From Agarophyton chilense (lineage: Eukaryota > Rhodophyta > Florideophyceae > Gracilariales > Gracilariaceae), in NCBI GenBank assembly GCA_030374765.1, contig JARGXX010000088.1, forward strand, positions 2,356,001-2,420,000: a stretch of 64,000 nucleotides of DNA. Reading direction: 5' to 3'. A program made the translations under genes and the position numbers. Within the stretch, counting starts at the first letter, position 1. Each line of letters starts with the position of its first letter. The notes under the pieces were generated by a model. The model saw nothing but the letters and a program-made list of their open reading frames with translations, did no database searches and was not told where the DNA came from. Below, piece after piece: positions 49,850-60,709 of this stretch.

Positions 49850-50766
49850 TGTAGAGCAACGCCAAGTTAGGGGATACTTGAAGATGCAACTCATAGAATG
49901 AGGGTTGAACCCTCCGAGGGTTATGACTATGATCCCCTCTAAGGTGTGCTGAGGTGGCACTGTTTTTCGGTTAGAATTCGCCTATGAAGTGAAAACTCGG
50001 ATGGCCCATGGTTGGATTGGCCCCATGATACACCTGGCTTAATTTTGGCACCGATTTTCGGATATTTGTTAGAACGTTGGACTTTTGGGCCCTGACAGTG
50101 GGATCTCCACGTGTATGGCCCTGAGCAGGTGTGCACTACTGTAGAGTTTAGTTAGTGGGCCCTACTTAGGGAGACGAGATCTGACAGTCCGAAGCTCAGA
50201 GTAAAATGGTAACCAAGGTTGGTCTTCGATACCTTTAGAGGTTCTTCGTCGCCATCGTTTCGGCCTTACAACCCGGAACGGGCTCTGGTTGGCAACGCCT
50301 GCGTAGGGACACGACTCCACTTGGAGAGTGCCCACGTTTGGGTTCCGTGCAACCACCCCCTTGGGACCGCTCAGACGACCTGCGTGCACGATACCCCGTG
50401 GGGGTTCTGCTTACTTGTTGCGTGCTTTTTGTGTTTCCTTTCGAGGACAGGTTTTCGCCCCTGTATTGGGTTTCTTTTGTTGTTTCGCCCCTTTTCTGGT
50501 TCTCGGGTCCGGTGCCTGTTAGTGCCCGACCCTCGCCCCGTTTTTCCTCTTCGCCGGATTTTCCCCCATTCTTTGGGATACCCATACCCATTCCCGATCC
50601 AACGGTTTCTACCCCTCACCTCCGTCGGTACTGCCGGAATCCCCCATGGGAGTTACACCCCACACTACGGGTGGAACGGAGGGCTCTGTCTCTGAGTCTG
50701 CCTCCCCCAGGGAGCAAGGCTTCGAACACCTTGAGAGCACTTCCCGTCGCCGGGTTTTGCTCCACA
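49850..50766 (+). repeat. Gypsy-2 5' LTR
   Basis: 917 bp from TGTAGAGCAA to GCTCCACA, nearly identical to 60710-61624; most differences cluster in the first 220 bp. Confidence 0.93.
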
Positions 50767-50993
50767 AGTGGTCTCCCGACTTAGAATCCGTTCTCGGACT
50801 TTTGGGACGGTCATCCACGTGTTGGAATATCTCTTGGAAGAGGAAGCACCGTCGTGAAGATTTGTTGTAGTGGTCCCCTTTGGAAAGGGTGGAATTGGTT
50901 TTTATTTTTGTTTTGTGTTACGTCATCCGTTCTCCGGGAATCTCGTGAGAGAATTTCATCGTTACCCCGAATCGTCGGTGTCGTGTCTGCAGC

Positions 50994-53024
50994 ATGTCGC
51001 CGCCTACCCGTGGTTCCAGGACTGGATCGAACCGTCAAGCGGATTCAGTGCCCCCGGCCCCGCCTAGGTCGAGGAGCTCAATTCCCGAAGATCGGAACGA
51101 TTCCGGTATCGATCCGGACACTCGGAGAGCACCCTCAGTGGTTTCAGGTCCTCGAGAGGTCGTGGCTGTGGGCCCAGCTCCAGTGGTGGAGACCCCCTCA
51201 GCAGCACCCCGAAGTCGGGCCGACCCTGAATTACAGCGCCTGGAGACTCGAATCGATATCGCCAACGCTGCTCACGTCGAGCTCCTTCAGGAGGTTACTA
51301 CCCTCCGCCTCAAGGTGGAGGACGCCCCGGTGCGGGGAGTCGCCGATGACCTTCGTACCCTGAGGAGGGATGTGAACTCCATTTTGGAAAGCTTTGGTAC
51401 CCCTGGGGTCTTTATCCAGGAGTACCGGAGCCTCGTGGAGGAACACCGCGTGCAAGCGGAACGCTTCCGAGCTCGGCTGGACACCCTCGAGGCCATTATC
51501 CGTATGGACGGAGACACAGAAGCCTCAAAGGATAAACCCGACGTTTCGGAAGACGAAGAACACCGCTCCGCTAAACGGGACCGCCGCAAGTCCAAGAAGA
51601 GGGTTCACCTCCAAGAGGATTTATCGGATTCCGATCCCAATCGCTTGTCATCGAGTTCGTCCTCCGAATCTTCGGATAGTGAAGATGGACGCCGGTCATC
51701 CCGGGCGACTCGGTCGAAGGCTACTTACACCTCTCAAGGGGCAATCCGTACCCGAAAGAAGGGTAGGAAACACCTTGGATTAAGGGAGCTGAAGCCGACG
51801 AATCCTCTCTATCGGAAGCTGCTATCGTACCGCTATTACCGGTTGGATAAACCTTCGGGAGATCGAACATCCCGCGGAACGGGTAAGGTCAAGGACTACA
51901 TCAAAAGGCTGAGCATCACCCTACAGAAGAGGGAGTTCACAGGAACAGACCCAATTCTGGTGCTCGATTTCCTTGCGAGGTTCGTCCAGGAGGCTGACAT
52001 CCTCGGTATGAGTGAAGCGCAAGCGTATCTGGCATTACCCTATTTCTTAAAGGGGATGGCTGAAGACCAGTTCAACTCCGTCCGTGGATCATCCCGAGCC
52101 TGGGAAGGGGGAGTCACGTGCTGGCCCGAAGCGGTGCAGTACCTCTTGAGGTCATACGCTACTGGAAATGCGATTCAGGAAGCAATCCTTGCATTAAGCG
52201 ATACGCGGCAGAAGCCGATGGAAACCGAAACGGTGTATTCAACTCGCTTGAATAAAGCGTTTCACCGATGCGGGAATGTATTCCCCACCTACGAGAGATG
52301 CACCATGTTTGTGGATGGTTTGGACCCCTCGATAAGAGCATTGGTTGCCCGACATCGGGAAGAGAAGCGCAAGCTGACCTACTTGGAACTGGTTCAGTAC
52401 GCCCAGGCTGAGGGGGATACTCTCCGTGCCCGACAGAACCCAAAGAGTCGGCCGACACGTGCACTCCTCGCCGATGGAGGTAACTCGTCTTTGTCACTCG
52501 CAGGAGGCCCTGCCCCTGTGGGGGTCAATGATATCATTCACTTCATGGGAAGTAACCCCGAATCTATGGGTACGTCTGAGTTGCCGTCGACATCCGCTCC
52601 GACTACGGATGAAGACCCTGCGCTCTATACCCAAGGACGGAGGGTGCCAGCCGCATCGCTACCTTTTGCGAATACCGCTGCTCGGTTCTCTCGCCCCGGA
52701 TGGAGGGATACAGCACCACGTCGCGTGGATTCACGTCCACAACCGAACCCGGCAGAGCTGATTTGCTATTTGTGTTACCTCCGTGGTCACAAAGCACCAG
52801 ACTGCACATTTCCCCTGCGGGAGGGTTCACGAATTATCGCTCAGTACGAGGCTCTGACACCTGAGGAGAAAGCTCGAGTCCCGAGTAGGTCCTATGAGGA
52901 ACAAAGGATACTCCGAGCTCACCTTGCTGACAGGGATACAGAACTTGTACTCGCGAACGGGGAACAACCAGTCCCCTTCGAGGCAGCTGCACCGAATTCG
53001 GTGGGGTCCGCTTCGAAGAACTAA
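50994..53024 (+). CDS. Gypsy-2 Gag
   Basis: 676 codons. An N-terminal disordered region is followed by a coiled coil (HVELLQEVTTLRLKVED), a basic/serine-rich segment, a retrotransposon gag domain (FTGTDPILVLDFLARFVQEA, LALPYFLKGMAEDQF) and one CX2CX4HX4C zinc knuckle (CYLCYLRGHKAPDC). Forms the particle shell and binds RNA. Confidence 0.88.
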   Translation: MSPPTRGSRTGSNRQADSVPPAPPRSRSSIPEDRNDSGIDPDTRRAPSVVSGPREVVAVGPAPVVETPSAAPRSRADPELQRLETRIDIANAAHVELLQEVTTLRLKVEDAPVRGVADDLRTLRRDVNSILESFGTPGVFIQEYRSLVEEHRVQAERFRARLDTLEAIIRMDGDTEASKDKPDVSEDEEHRSAKRDRRKSKKRVHLQEDLSDSDPNRLSSSSSSESSDSEDGRRSSRATRSKATYTSQGAIRTRKKGRKHLGLRELKPTNPLYRKLLSYRYYRLDKPSGDRTSRGTGKVKDYIKRLSITLQKREFTGTDPILVLDFLARFVQEADILGMSEAQAYLALPYFLKGMAEDQFNSVRGSSRAWEGGVTCWPEAVQYLLRSYATGNAIQEAILALSDTRQKPMETETVYSTRLNKAFHRCGNVFPTYERCTMFVDGLDPSIRALVARHREEKRKLTYLELVQYAQAEGDTLRARQNPKSRPTRALLADGGNSSLSLAGGPAPVGVNDIIHFMGSNPESMGTSELPSTSAPTTDEDPALYTQGRRVPAASLPFANTAARFSRPGWRDTAPRRVDSRPQPNPAELICYLCYLRGHKAPDCTFPLREGSRIIAQYEALTPEEKARVPSRSYEEQRILRAHLADRDTELVLANGEQPVPFEAAAPNSVGSASKN

Positions 53025-53026
53025 AC

Positions 53027-53710
53027 TTGGGAGTCTCCCCTGCGGGAGGGGCGTCTTCTAAGCCGGAGTTGAAGACGCCCGAGGCGCTCCAGCTTCGCTC
53101 CCCAGCTGTGATTATCCTTTCAAGGAGAACGGCTGACACCGACGTTAACTCGGGATACTTTAGTGTCCTCCGTCGCCCGTGGATACGGTCCCGTAATCTC
53201 CGTATTCCGGATCGAGTTATGGTAATGGCCAAGCGGAATTATAAAGTATTCGCCGACTTCGGCCTGTCCAACCAGTTTATGGTTCGTCAAATATCTGTCC
53301 TGGATACAGGAGCCGCTCCTAACTTAATTCATGTTGAATTGTTACCCCCGCTGCTCCGGGTTCAAGTTCGTACCGGTCCACGTTTGGATATCGCCGATGC
53401 GAACAACAACCCGCTACGGACACTGGGTACAATTTCCCTCATGGTGAGGTTAGGCTCCTATCTCGTTCAGCTAGAGTTTATTGTATGCAAGTCACTTGCA
53501 GCACCAGTCATACTGGGTTGTGACTTTTGCGACCGCTTCGTGGAAGCCATCCGTCCTCGGAATAGAACTGTGGAACTCGAAGACGGGTCTACGATCCCAA
53601 TCGTTCGTAAACCCTTACAGGGAGCAGCGCGAACACGCGTTCCTCTCCCTGTCGCGCAGGAATCTGTGAAGAAGGACCCGGTGTCTACAAGGGTAAAGGT
53701 TGCGAAGTGA
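53027..53710 (+). CDS. Gypsy-2 aspartic protease
   Basis: A frame following gag, with the retropepsin active site VLDTGAAPNLIH and the later hydrophobic-Gly motif VILGCDFCDRF. It cuts the element's own polyproteins. Confidence 0.85.
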   Translation: MGVSPAGGASSKPELKTPEALQLRSPAVIILSRRTADTDVNSGYFSVLRRPWIRSRNLRIPDRVMVMAKRNYKVFADFGLSNQFMVRQISVLDTGAAPNLIHVELLPPLLRVQVRTGPRLDIADANNNPLRTLGTISLMVRLGSYLVQLEFIVCKSLAAPVILGCDFCDRFVEAIRPRNRTVELEDGSTIPIVRKPLQGAARTRVPLPVAQESVKKDPVSTRVKVAK

Positions 53711-53900
53711 GTGGCTATCCCGCCAGAAACCCAGGTTTGGGTCACAGCTGTTACCAAGCAAATTGGTGTGCATGTGGTACAACCGAGCCCGTCTCTGTAT
53801 ACGCGGCGTCAACTCGCCCTTGCGAATGGGGTTGTCTCCGTGGAACCGGATAAACCTTTCAAGGTTTTGGTAGCCAACCTTTGGAAAGACAACGCAGCAT

Positions 53901-56900
53901 TTGGTCAAACACCAGATCCTGGGTTCTGTTCTTCCACACCCGCATGCGGTCGTACCTACAAAGATCTCTATCGCAGAGGTCCTTGGTGTGGCGGACCCTA
54001 AGGAGGGGGAGGACACTGCCGAAATCGCGGAAGACGGTGAGCATACGACTGCAGCTCCACACGCTGAACACTTTAACCCTCAGAAGGTTACGGCCCCTAT
54101 CACAGGAGCAGACCAGACGGATCCTGTTCAGGAATTGGAGAAATGGGATCTCAACCATGTACCCGCATCTCATCGGGAGAAGCTGAGGCAGATGCTTCGT
54201 GAATTTACCCCCATGTGGGATGGTTCCCTTGGAACTATTGGGATTACAGAACACCGCATCGACTTGTTACGGAACACTCGGCCTATTGCCCAACACCCTT
54301 ACAGAGCTGGACCGAAAGCTCGGGAAGCGGAGAAAACTCAGGTGGAGAAGATGCTTAAAGCGGGCGTAATTGAACCAGCCCAGTCCGCTTGGGCCTCACC
54401 AGTGGTGTTAGTTCCGAAACCGGATGGATCGTGGCGTTTCTGCATCGATTACAGACGCCTGAACGAGGTAACCATTAAGGATGTGTACCCGATCCCTCGG
54501 ATGGACGAATACATCGACTCCCTTCGGAGCGCTACTGTTTTCTCTACCCTCGACGCCGATTCGGGCTACTGCCAAGTCCCTATTAGGGAGGAAGATCGAG
54601 AAAAAACGGCTTTCGTGTGTCATCAAGGACTTTTCCGATTCCGGAGGATGCCTTTTGGGTTGACAAATGCCCCCGCAACGTTTCAACGGGCGATAGACAT
54701 TCTGTTGGCTCCCTTCAAGTGGAGGACGTGTCTAGTGTATTTAGACGACATTATTGTCTTCTCCAACAACCTGGATGACCACCTTAAACACGTCAGGGAC
54801 GTAATGAAGATACTCCGCGACGCGGGAATCACCTTGAAACTCAAGAAGTGCGAGTTTTTCACCGATTCGGTTAAGTATCTGGGTCATATCATCCGTCCCG
54901 GACAGCTTTCAATCGATGAAGTACGAGTGAAATCCTTGAAGGAAGCAAAACACCCGAAAACTCAAATGGAGTTGCGATCGTTCTTAGGTCTGTGTAACGT
55001 GTATCGCCGATTCGTCCCGAACTTTGCAGATATTGCCACCCCCCTCAACAGGCTCCTGACGAAGGGACAACCAGTTGAACTGGAACCTTTTGGCGACGCG
55101 GAAGCGTCTACCTTCACGGCACTGGTGAATGCCGTAACATCACCGCCAATCTTGGCTGTACCCAATCCTGGGCTCCCTTACGAAGTGGACACCGATGCTA
55201 GTGCAAACCAAGTAGGGAGTGCACTGTTCCAATCCTCTGAGGATGGTGAACGTCACCCTATTGGGTACTGGTCACGTTCCCTGAATGTCCATGAAAGGAA
55301 CTACTCGGTCTTCGAGAAAGAATGTTTAGCCGTTGTGTGGGCCTTAGCTACACTTCGCCCCTATCTGATGGGTACTCGTTTCAAAGTCCATACGAACCAC
55401 GCATGCTTGCGTTGGCTCCTGGAGATCTCCGAACCCTCGGGCCGCCTTATGCGCTGGCGTCTCCGACTGTCGGAATTCGACTTTGAGATCCTGTACAAGA
55501 AAGGGAAGCTGAACACTCAGGCTGATGCACTATCCCGCTTGGGAACCACAGCGGAAACGAAACCCTACGGGGACGATGACATCCCATGTTTTATGGTATC
55601 GGACCTCGAGGGAGGAGCTCAACCGCTGACGGATGATGTTTGTGACGATATACTCGTCAACGAGAGTCTGGATTCGCCGACCGGCTCTTTTATACCTATC
55701 TCTCCAGAGGAGATGATACGCGAGCAACAGCTCGACCCATTCTGTACACGGATTCGGGCTCGCCTCAACGGAGGATTTCAGTTACCTTTCGAGGACGACG
55801 ATCAGGGTTACCTAATCAGGACCGTTGGACCTCGCCCGAGGATAGTGGTGCCGCACACCCTACAACAGAGGGTATTACACCTCACTCACTATGTGAAGGT
55901 TGGCGCCCACCCCGGGGGAAGAAAACTGTACCTCACGTTGAGAAGGGACTTTTACTGGCCGGCAATGGCATTCGATTGTTACGCCGTCAGACGGGCCTGC
56001 GCCAATTGCGCCAAGAATGACGTCAAACTTCGGAAGCACTCTAAGAAGTTGACACTTTTCCCGGCACGGGCTCCACTCGAATTCGTGGCCATAGACATCC
56101 TAGGGGAGTTTATCAGGACGCCCCGAGGTCATCGGTATCTGCTTGTCATTTCTGACAGATTCTCCAAGCTAACGAGAACTGTGCCGCTGAAGCGGATCAC
56201 CGCCGCTACCGTCGCGCAAGCGTTCGTGACCCAGTGGTTGTTCGTATATGGACCGCCGGTGCAGTTGTTATCCGACAACGGAGGGCAATTCGCATCAAAG
56301 TTCTTTCAGGATGTATGTCGAATCCTTGATGTAAGGAATTTATTTGTTACTACGTATCACCCTCAGGGGAATGGCCAGGTGGAGAGGTTTAACCGCACGA
56401 TACTCAACGCTTTGAGATCGTATGTTGCGGATCACCCCAAAAATTGGGACTTGTACACAGACGCTATCACGTATGCATACAACACCCAGGTACATCGGGT
56501 TACATCGTTATCCCCATTCGAACTGGTACTGTCGAAGACACCGCCGCCGGTCGCCATCGAGGCTCAACCGACGCTGTCGACGTACCCGTCACCGGGATTG
56601 TACCGAGAAGCCTGGAAGGAGTGGCTTACGAAGATGGTGCCAATAGCCTGGAAAGCAATCGACAAAGCTCAACGCGCCTACAAGAAGGACTTTGACAATC
56701 GGGTTCGCAAACCTCTACCGCAGGTGGAGCCCGACGACTTCGTCTTCCTTCGAAAGGAATACTACAATCCTGAAAAGGAACGTAGGCACAAGCTTTCGCC
56801 AATTGTGGACGGACCCTATCGGGTGGTTTCTGTAGACCCGGACACGGTGGTATTGGATATCGCTAACCGCCACGAACGGATGTCCAGGGACCGCATCACA

Positions 56901-57560
56901 CGAGCGCCCAACCCAAATGTGGAAGTGGTGTCGGCACCAACGCCCTCCACAGGGGATGATTCAACGGAAGTTAACCCGTCAGGCGGAGATTCGAACACCC
57001 GCCCCGTTATACTTCCGCACCCGGAACGTGGTTTAACCGACCTACCGGAAACTTCGGATACTCCCGAACCTGGGCCCGCTCCCTCAAGGGCCCAGTCAAC
57101 GAACTCTTACAGAGTTACTCCCCCACCGGATGTAATCAAGCCTCCTGGCTCTCCGCCTAAGGAGGGGGAGGAGGACTTAGTTCCTTCGCAGGACGATGTT
57201 TCGGCGTCAGCCAGTCGCCCTAACAGGGAATCTAGTTCTCACAGTGAGACGGCGAGCCCGACCGAGCCGGCGACAGAGAAGTCACAACCCCAGCGTATGG
57301 GTAGCGACATCACCGCCGACCGAGCCGAGCACGACGTCAGAAAAGATGACGAAAACCCGCCTAGGGAGAGTCGTGTGGAGAACTCCGCACCCGGAACGCC
57401 TACAGAGCCGACGATCACCCGCCGCCGCGGACGAGACACTGAGGTGTCGCACACTCAAACCCCGCTTTCTCGGGAACGAGCTGTGTCAGCGGACCCGCAC
57501 GGGGAAGATCTCGACGACGAGGTTGACCAAATTTGGCTCTCCGTTATGGAATGGGAATAG
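53901..57560 (+). CDS. Gypsy-2 Pol: reverse transcriptase, RNase H, integrase
   Basis: 1219 codons. Reverse transcriptase shows VVLVPKPDGSWRFCIDYRRL, FRRMPFGLTNAPATF and the YLDDIIVFS catalytic site; RNase H has VDTDASANQVGSAL; integrase has the HHCC zinc region (GAHPGGRKL ... CANCAKND), the DDE residues (AIDILGEF, LLSDNGGQF, YHPQGNGQVERFNR) and the GPYRVV end module. A proline-rich tail follows. The order RT-RH-IN identifies Ty3/gypsy. Confidence 0.92.
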   Translation: MVKHQILGSVLPHPHAVVPTKISIAEVLGVADPKEGEDTAEIAEDGEHTTAAPHAEHFNPQKVTAPITGADQTDPVQELEKWDLNHVPASHREKLRQMLREFTPMWDGSLGTIGITEHRIDLLRNTRPIAQHPYRAGPKAREAEKTQVEKMLKAGVIEPAQSAWASPVVLVPKPDGSWRFCIDYRRLNEVTIKDVYPIPRMDEYIDSLRSATVFSTLDADSGYCQVPIREEDREKTAFVCHQGLFRFRRMPFGLTNAPATFQRAIDILLAPFKWRTCLVYLDDIIVFSNNLDDHLKHVRDVMKILRDAGITLKLKKCEFFTDSVKYLGHIIRPGQLSIDEVRVKSLKEAKHPKTQMELRSFLGLCNVYRRFVPNFADIATPLNRLLTKGQPVELEPFGDAEASTFTALVNAVTSPPILAVPNPGLPYEVDTDASANQVGSALFQSSEDGERHPIGYWSRSLNVHERNYSVFEKECLAVVWALATLRPYLMGTRFKVHTNHACLRWLLEISEPSGRLMRWRLRLSEFDFEILYKKGKLNTQADALSRLGTTAETKPYGDDDIPCFMVSDLEGGAQPLTDDVCDDILVNESLDSPTGSFIPISPEEMIREQQLDPFCTRIRARLNGGFQLPFEDDDQGYLIRTVGPRPRIVVPHTLQQRVLHLTHYVKVGAHPGGRKLYLTLRRDFYWPAMAFDCYAVRRACANCAKNDVKLRKHSKKLTLFPARAPLEFVAIDILGEFIRTPRGHRYLLVISDRFSKLTRTVPLKRITAATVAQAFVTQWLFVYGPPVQLLSDNGGQFASKFFQDVCRILDVRNLFVTTYHPQGNGQVERFNRTILNALRSYVADHPKNWDLYTDAITYAYNTQVHRVTSLSPFELVLSKTPPPVAIEAQPTLSTYPSPGLYREAWKEWLTKMVPIAWKAIDKAQRAYKKDFDNRVRKPLPQVEPDDFVFLRKEYYNPEKERRHKLSPIVDGPYRVVSVDPDTVVLDIANRHERMSRDRITRAPNPNVEVVSAPTPSTGDDSTEVNPSGGDSNTRPVILPHPERGLTDLPETSDTPEPGPAPSRAQSTNSYRVTPPPDVIKPPGSPPKEGEEDLVPSQDDVSASASRPNRESSSHSETASPTEPATEKSQPQRMGSDITADRAEHDVRKDDENPPRESRVENSAPGTPTEPTITRRRGRDTEVSHTQTPLSRERAVSADPHGEDLDDEVDQIWLSVMEWE

Positions 57561-58085
57561 GAACTCCTATGGAGACACTGGAACCCTCAGGAATGGGAAG
57601 GAAATGAGTGAGACCCGTCGGGGACAGCTCAGGAGAGTGCTAGCGCGTGTCGAAAGCGCCACCTCACATCTGCATAGACAGATTTTCCCGCACAAGGAAC
57701 GGTCACCCCACACGGGGCGCCCGCGCATTTGTGTGGCACACGTCGAATGGAACCGAGCCAATCAAAAGGCCCTGACGACCAACCGTCGCGCAAACCGCCT
57801 CCGTCGCACGCCGCGTTGCACTGGAGCAACCTTCGTCCCCGTAGCTCGGGTTGACGTTGAAGTCTTACCCCCCTGAGATGGGAGACGCTACCGCGTCGCG
57901 GTTTCTCAACCTTCACGAAATCTAAGAACACCGTTGTTATCGGGAAGATCTCCGCTTTAAGAAGAACCCAAAACTGGGCCGTTTTGACTCTGTAGACGGA
58001 AGTTACAACGTAGCCCACAGGCCACTCGGCGCCGTTTGGACGAATTGCTGAGACCCGCTCGCACCACGGGAAGAAACCCACCCGG

Positions 58086-58376
58086 GTGTGTCTAGACCCT
58101 ACGTTGACACCCTCAAGGGAACTAGAGCGTTCCAAGATGGAAGAGAAGCCCGAACAGGGAAAAGTGTACCCGCAGGAATTCGTTATCGATCGCATCGTGC
58201 GTCACATCTACACCCCCGAGGGAGAAGTTCGCTACCAAGTCCGATGGTACGGATTCTCGCCTGATGAGGATACAGTGGAACCAATTGAGCACCTTCCGAG
58301 GTCTAAGGTTTTATCCTATCACCGACGCGCTCGGGTAACCTTGCCTCCAAGTCTGGATCGTGCCCAAGTCGGGTAA
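58086..58376 (+). CDS. Gypsy-2 chromodomain
   Basis: Contains a chromodomain (FVIDRIVRHIYTPEGE; RYQVRWYGFSPDEDTVEPI), which in chromoviruses follows integrase and steers insertion into particular chromatin. It places this element in the chromovirus branch. Confidence 0.8.
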   Translation: MCLDPTLTPSRELERSKMEEKPEQGKVYPQEFVIDRIVRHIYTPEGEVRYQVRWYGFSPDEDTVEPIEHLPRSKVLSYHRRARVTLPPSLDRAQVG

Positions 58377-58771
58377 GCCACCGAACTGGTGTGGATGGGA
58401 CCTGGAAGTGAGGAAGATGTTGGACCTCTGAAGAGGAATTGAGGAGAGTATCCCGAAGAACACGTATTGAGAGGGAATGTCTACTGGCCCTCGGCCTAGC
58501 GCCGCTAACCGGGAACACAGCCCCGGTTATCGGGACAGTTTATGATGAAAAAAGGAAAAGAAGACCCACGAAGTGGAGAAGAAAATTAAGAAGAAGATTG
58601 GACCCTAGGAAGGGAAGAAGATGAAGACGAAGATGAAGAAGATCCTAAGAAGGAAGAAGAAAAGAAGTAGAAGTTAAGATCCTAGAAAGGAAGAAGAAAA
58701 GAAGTTATGCAAATATCAGAAGTTTACTATTGTCGCCAAGCTATGGACTCCACAATTGCCCAAAGGCGGAA

Positions 58772-59845
58772 CTACGGAAAGCCCGAGGAGGGACCCGTCC
58801 CACCGTTGGGATTCCGACCCTGATGGTACGCCGAGGCGAAAGCCAACATCTGGCTCACATCCGTCATACCCGGGGGAATCGGAATGCCCGTGTTCACGAG
58901 ACCTTGTCGCACACTATCCGCTTGCGGAGTGGCAACCGGAGCCTGCGCAAGGGTGTTCACACCCCACCCGGGGGGAGCAGATGGACCGCCACCGGATGCA
59001 TTCGCCGCCGCAGCTGAGGTCGTTCCCACTGGTTGGAAGGCTGCAGATGGCTCCACAGGGAGTACTCCAATAGGAGCTGACATGTCGTTATCCAACGCTG
59101 GATCGTCCAGGTCTACTGGAGGCTCGTACTCGTAATCGTCGGTATAAATGAACCCCGTCGGATGTCCCACCGGCATCGGTCGAGGCGAGTCAATCAGCGC
59201 CCGTGCTTGCGCCGCGCTAATGCGAACCCCTTCGAAGGGATTGTAATAGACCCAGTTACCGGAGCCCGGATCGTACCGGCCAGGAGACTTCTCTCGCGCG
59301 GATCCTTCCCCTGCGGGCTGATTTTCCACTGGAACTTGATCCCATTGGGTGTTGTCGATCACGTCCAAGATTGGATACAGGTCCTGCACGCTGCTGGCCG
59401 AACCCAACGCTGGGACAAGGTCGATCTGACGCATGATGGTCCGTAGCATCGGAGGAATATACCAGATACGGAAATGGTCATGAGCATCCCAGAGGAGGTG
59501 CGCCGCTACGCGGGCTGCCCACTCGGCTGCAACGAGAGCCCAGTATCCCGAGTTCGGGTCGTGCATCAAACGAGACCCGATATAGTAGATGCATGGGGGC
59601 AGTTCAGCAAAGCACCCTCGGGGGACCTCGACCTTACTCCACCAAGCTGGAAGGGGCACGAATCGCCCAACCTTCGCCGTGTTACGGATACGCTCCAGTT
59701 CCACTTGAGGATACGGGACAAGGAACCCGAAACGGGAGCGCGAGCGGCGCTCGAAGCGCACGCGTCGATCGAACCCATATTGGGTAAACTGCCATTGAAG
59801 GTACCTGAATTCAGCCCGAAGGATGGGACGACTCCATTGGAGCAT
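58772..59845 (-). CDS. Gypsy-2 antisense ORF 2
   Basis: A 357-codon frame antisense to the retroelement, between the chromodomain and the 3' LTR. It contains aromatic- and arginine-rich globular sequence (FRYLQWQFTQYGFDRRVRF; YWALVAAEWAARVAAHLLW; HDHFRIWYIPPMLRTIM) and then a Pro/Gly-rich disordered tail. I do not recognise a family. Sequence character and length argue for a real protein-coding module rather than a shadow, as no sense-strand frame of similar length exists here. Confidence 0.5.
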   Translation of the reverse strand: MLQWSRPILRAEFRYLQWQFTQYGFDRRVRFERRSRSRFGFLVPYPQVELERIRNTAKVGRFVPLPAWWSKVEVPRGCFAELPPCIYYIGSRLMHDPNSGYWALVAAEWAARVAAHLLWDAHDHFRIWYIPPMLRTIMRQIDLVPALGSASSVQDLYPILDVIDNTQWDQVPVENQPAGEGSAREKSPGRYDPGSGNWVYYNPFEGVRISAAQARALIDSPRPMPVGHPTGFIYTDDYEYEPPVDLDDPALDNDMSAPIGVLPVEPSAAFQPVGTTSAAAANASGGGPSAPPGWGVNTLAQAPVATPQADSVRQGLVNTGIPIPPGMTDVSQMLAFASAYHQGRNPNGGTGPSSGFP

Positions 59846-59878
59846 ATCTTCTCGGAGAGGAAAACCCGGTCCGCGGAA

Positions 59879-60667
59879 CTAGGCTTCGGGAAAGCCTGCC
59901 AGGTTATCCCCGTAGGAGACCTCACCGTACGTGCGGTAATAGGCGACATCAAACCCGTACTCTGGGGGAACCAGATGGTCAAAGCGTGACCTCTCCAATC
60001 GCTGGTAGGCCAGAGCCGCCATCGCTGCGCGCGCCTTGTCCAGGGACTCCCCGCGACCGCGGTATAGATACTGAGGCTCTATGGCTACCCGCGCCCTCCA
60101 ATCGGGAGAACGTACAACCTCGACAGGTAGGACACCCGGCAATAAGCCGTCCTCCACGTAGGAGTCGATGAGCTCATCGTCGCGAACCGCTGTTGGATGT
60201 AACCACGGAGCGCGGGAATATATCACCGGATCGGTAAGGGGACTCCACCTTCGAAAGGATTCGTTTGAGATCCAACCTCTGGAGTTTGCTACCAAGGGCA
60301 TCGCATGAGCGGAGTTCCACGCCACCGCGGTAATGTCCAAATCCTCCTGAGGATGTCGGTTGCTCGCCGAGGCGGAAGGTTCGGTACCTGACGGAGCCGC
60401 ATCAAAACCGGAGAAATATCCACCCTGCCGGGGAGCTTCGTTGTCCGCCGGCGCGGAGGCCGACGGCCCCGAGAGTGGGTTGATGACGTATGGGTTCATT
60501 CCCTTGAGAGGGCTGGTTGAGACTGCTGTTGCGAGAAGTTGCTTATCGCCGAAAGTCGGAGGAGTAGAAGAAAGTTGTACCGATGTGCCGGTTTTGTGGC
60601 GATCCTCAGAAGTGGTGAAGGACCCCATTGGGAGAGAAGTATATATAGTGACCGGAAAGCGATACAC
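59879..60667 (-). CDS. Gypsy-2 antisense ORF 1
   Basis: A 262-codon antisense frame that begins 43 bp inside the 3' LTR and ends shortly before antisense ORF 2. It has a disordered N-terminal part and a more ordered second half (WISNESFRRWSPL; ARAAMAALAYQRLERSRF). Transcription would have to start in or near the 3' LTR on the minus strand; a TATATATA-type sequence lies near 60640. No recognised family. Confidence 0.5.
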   Translation of the reverse strand: MYRFPVTIYTSLPMGSFTTSEDRHKTGTSVQLSSTPPTFGDKQLLATAVSTSPLKGMNPYVINPLSGPSASAPADNEAPRQGGYFSGFDAAPSGTEPSASASNRHPQEDLDITAVAWNSAHAMPLVANSRGWISNESFRRWSPLTDPVIYSRAPWLHPTAVRDDELIDSYVEDGLLPGVLPVEVVRSPDWRARVAIEPQYLYRGRGESLDKARAAMAALAYQRLERSRFDHLVPPEYGFDVAYYRTYGEVSYGDNLAGFPEA

Positions 60668-60709
60668 CCGCGGCTCGTAATGTTCTTCCTCGTCTTAAGG
60701 AGGAGGAGA

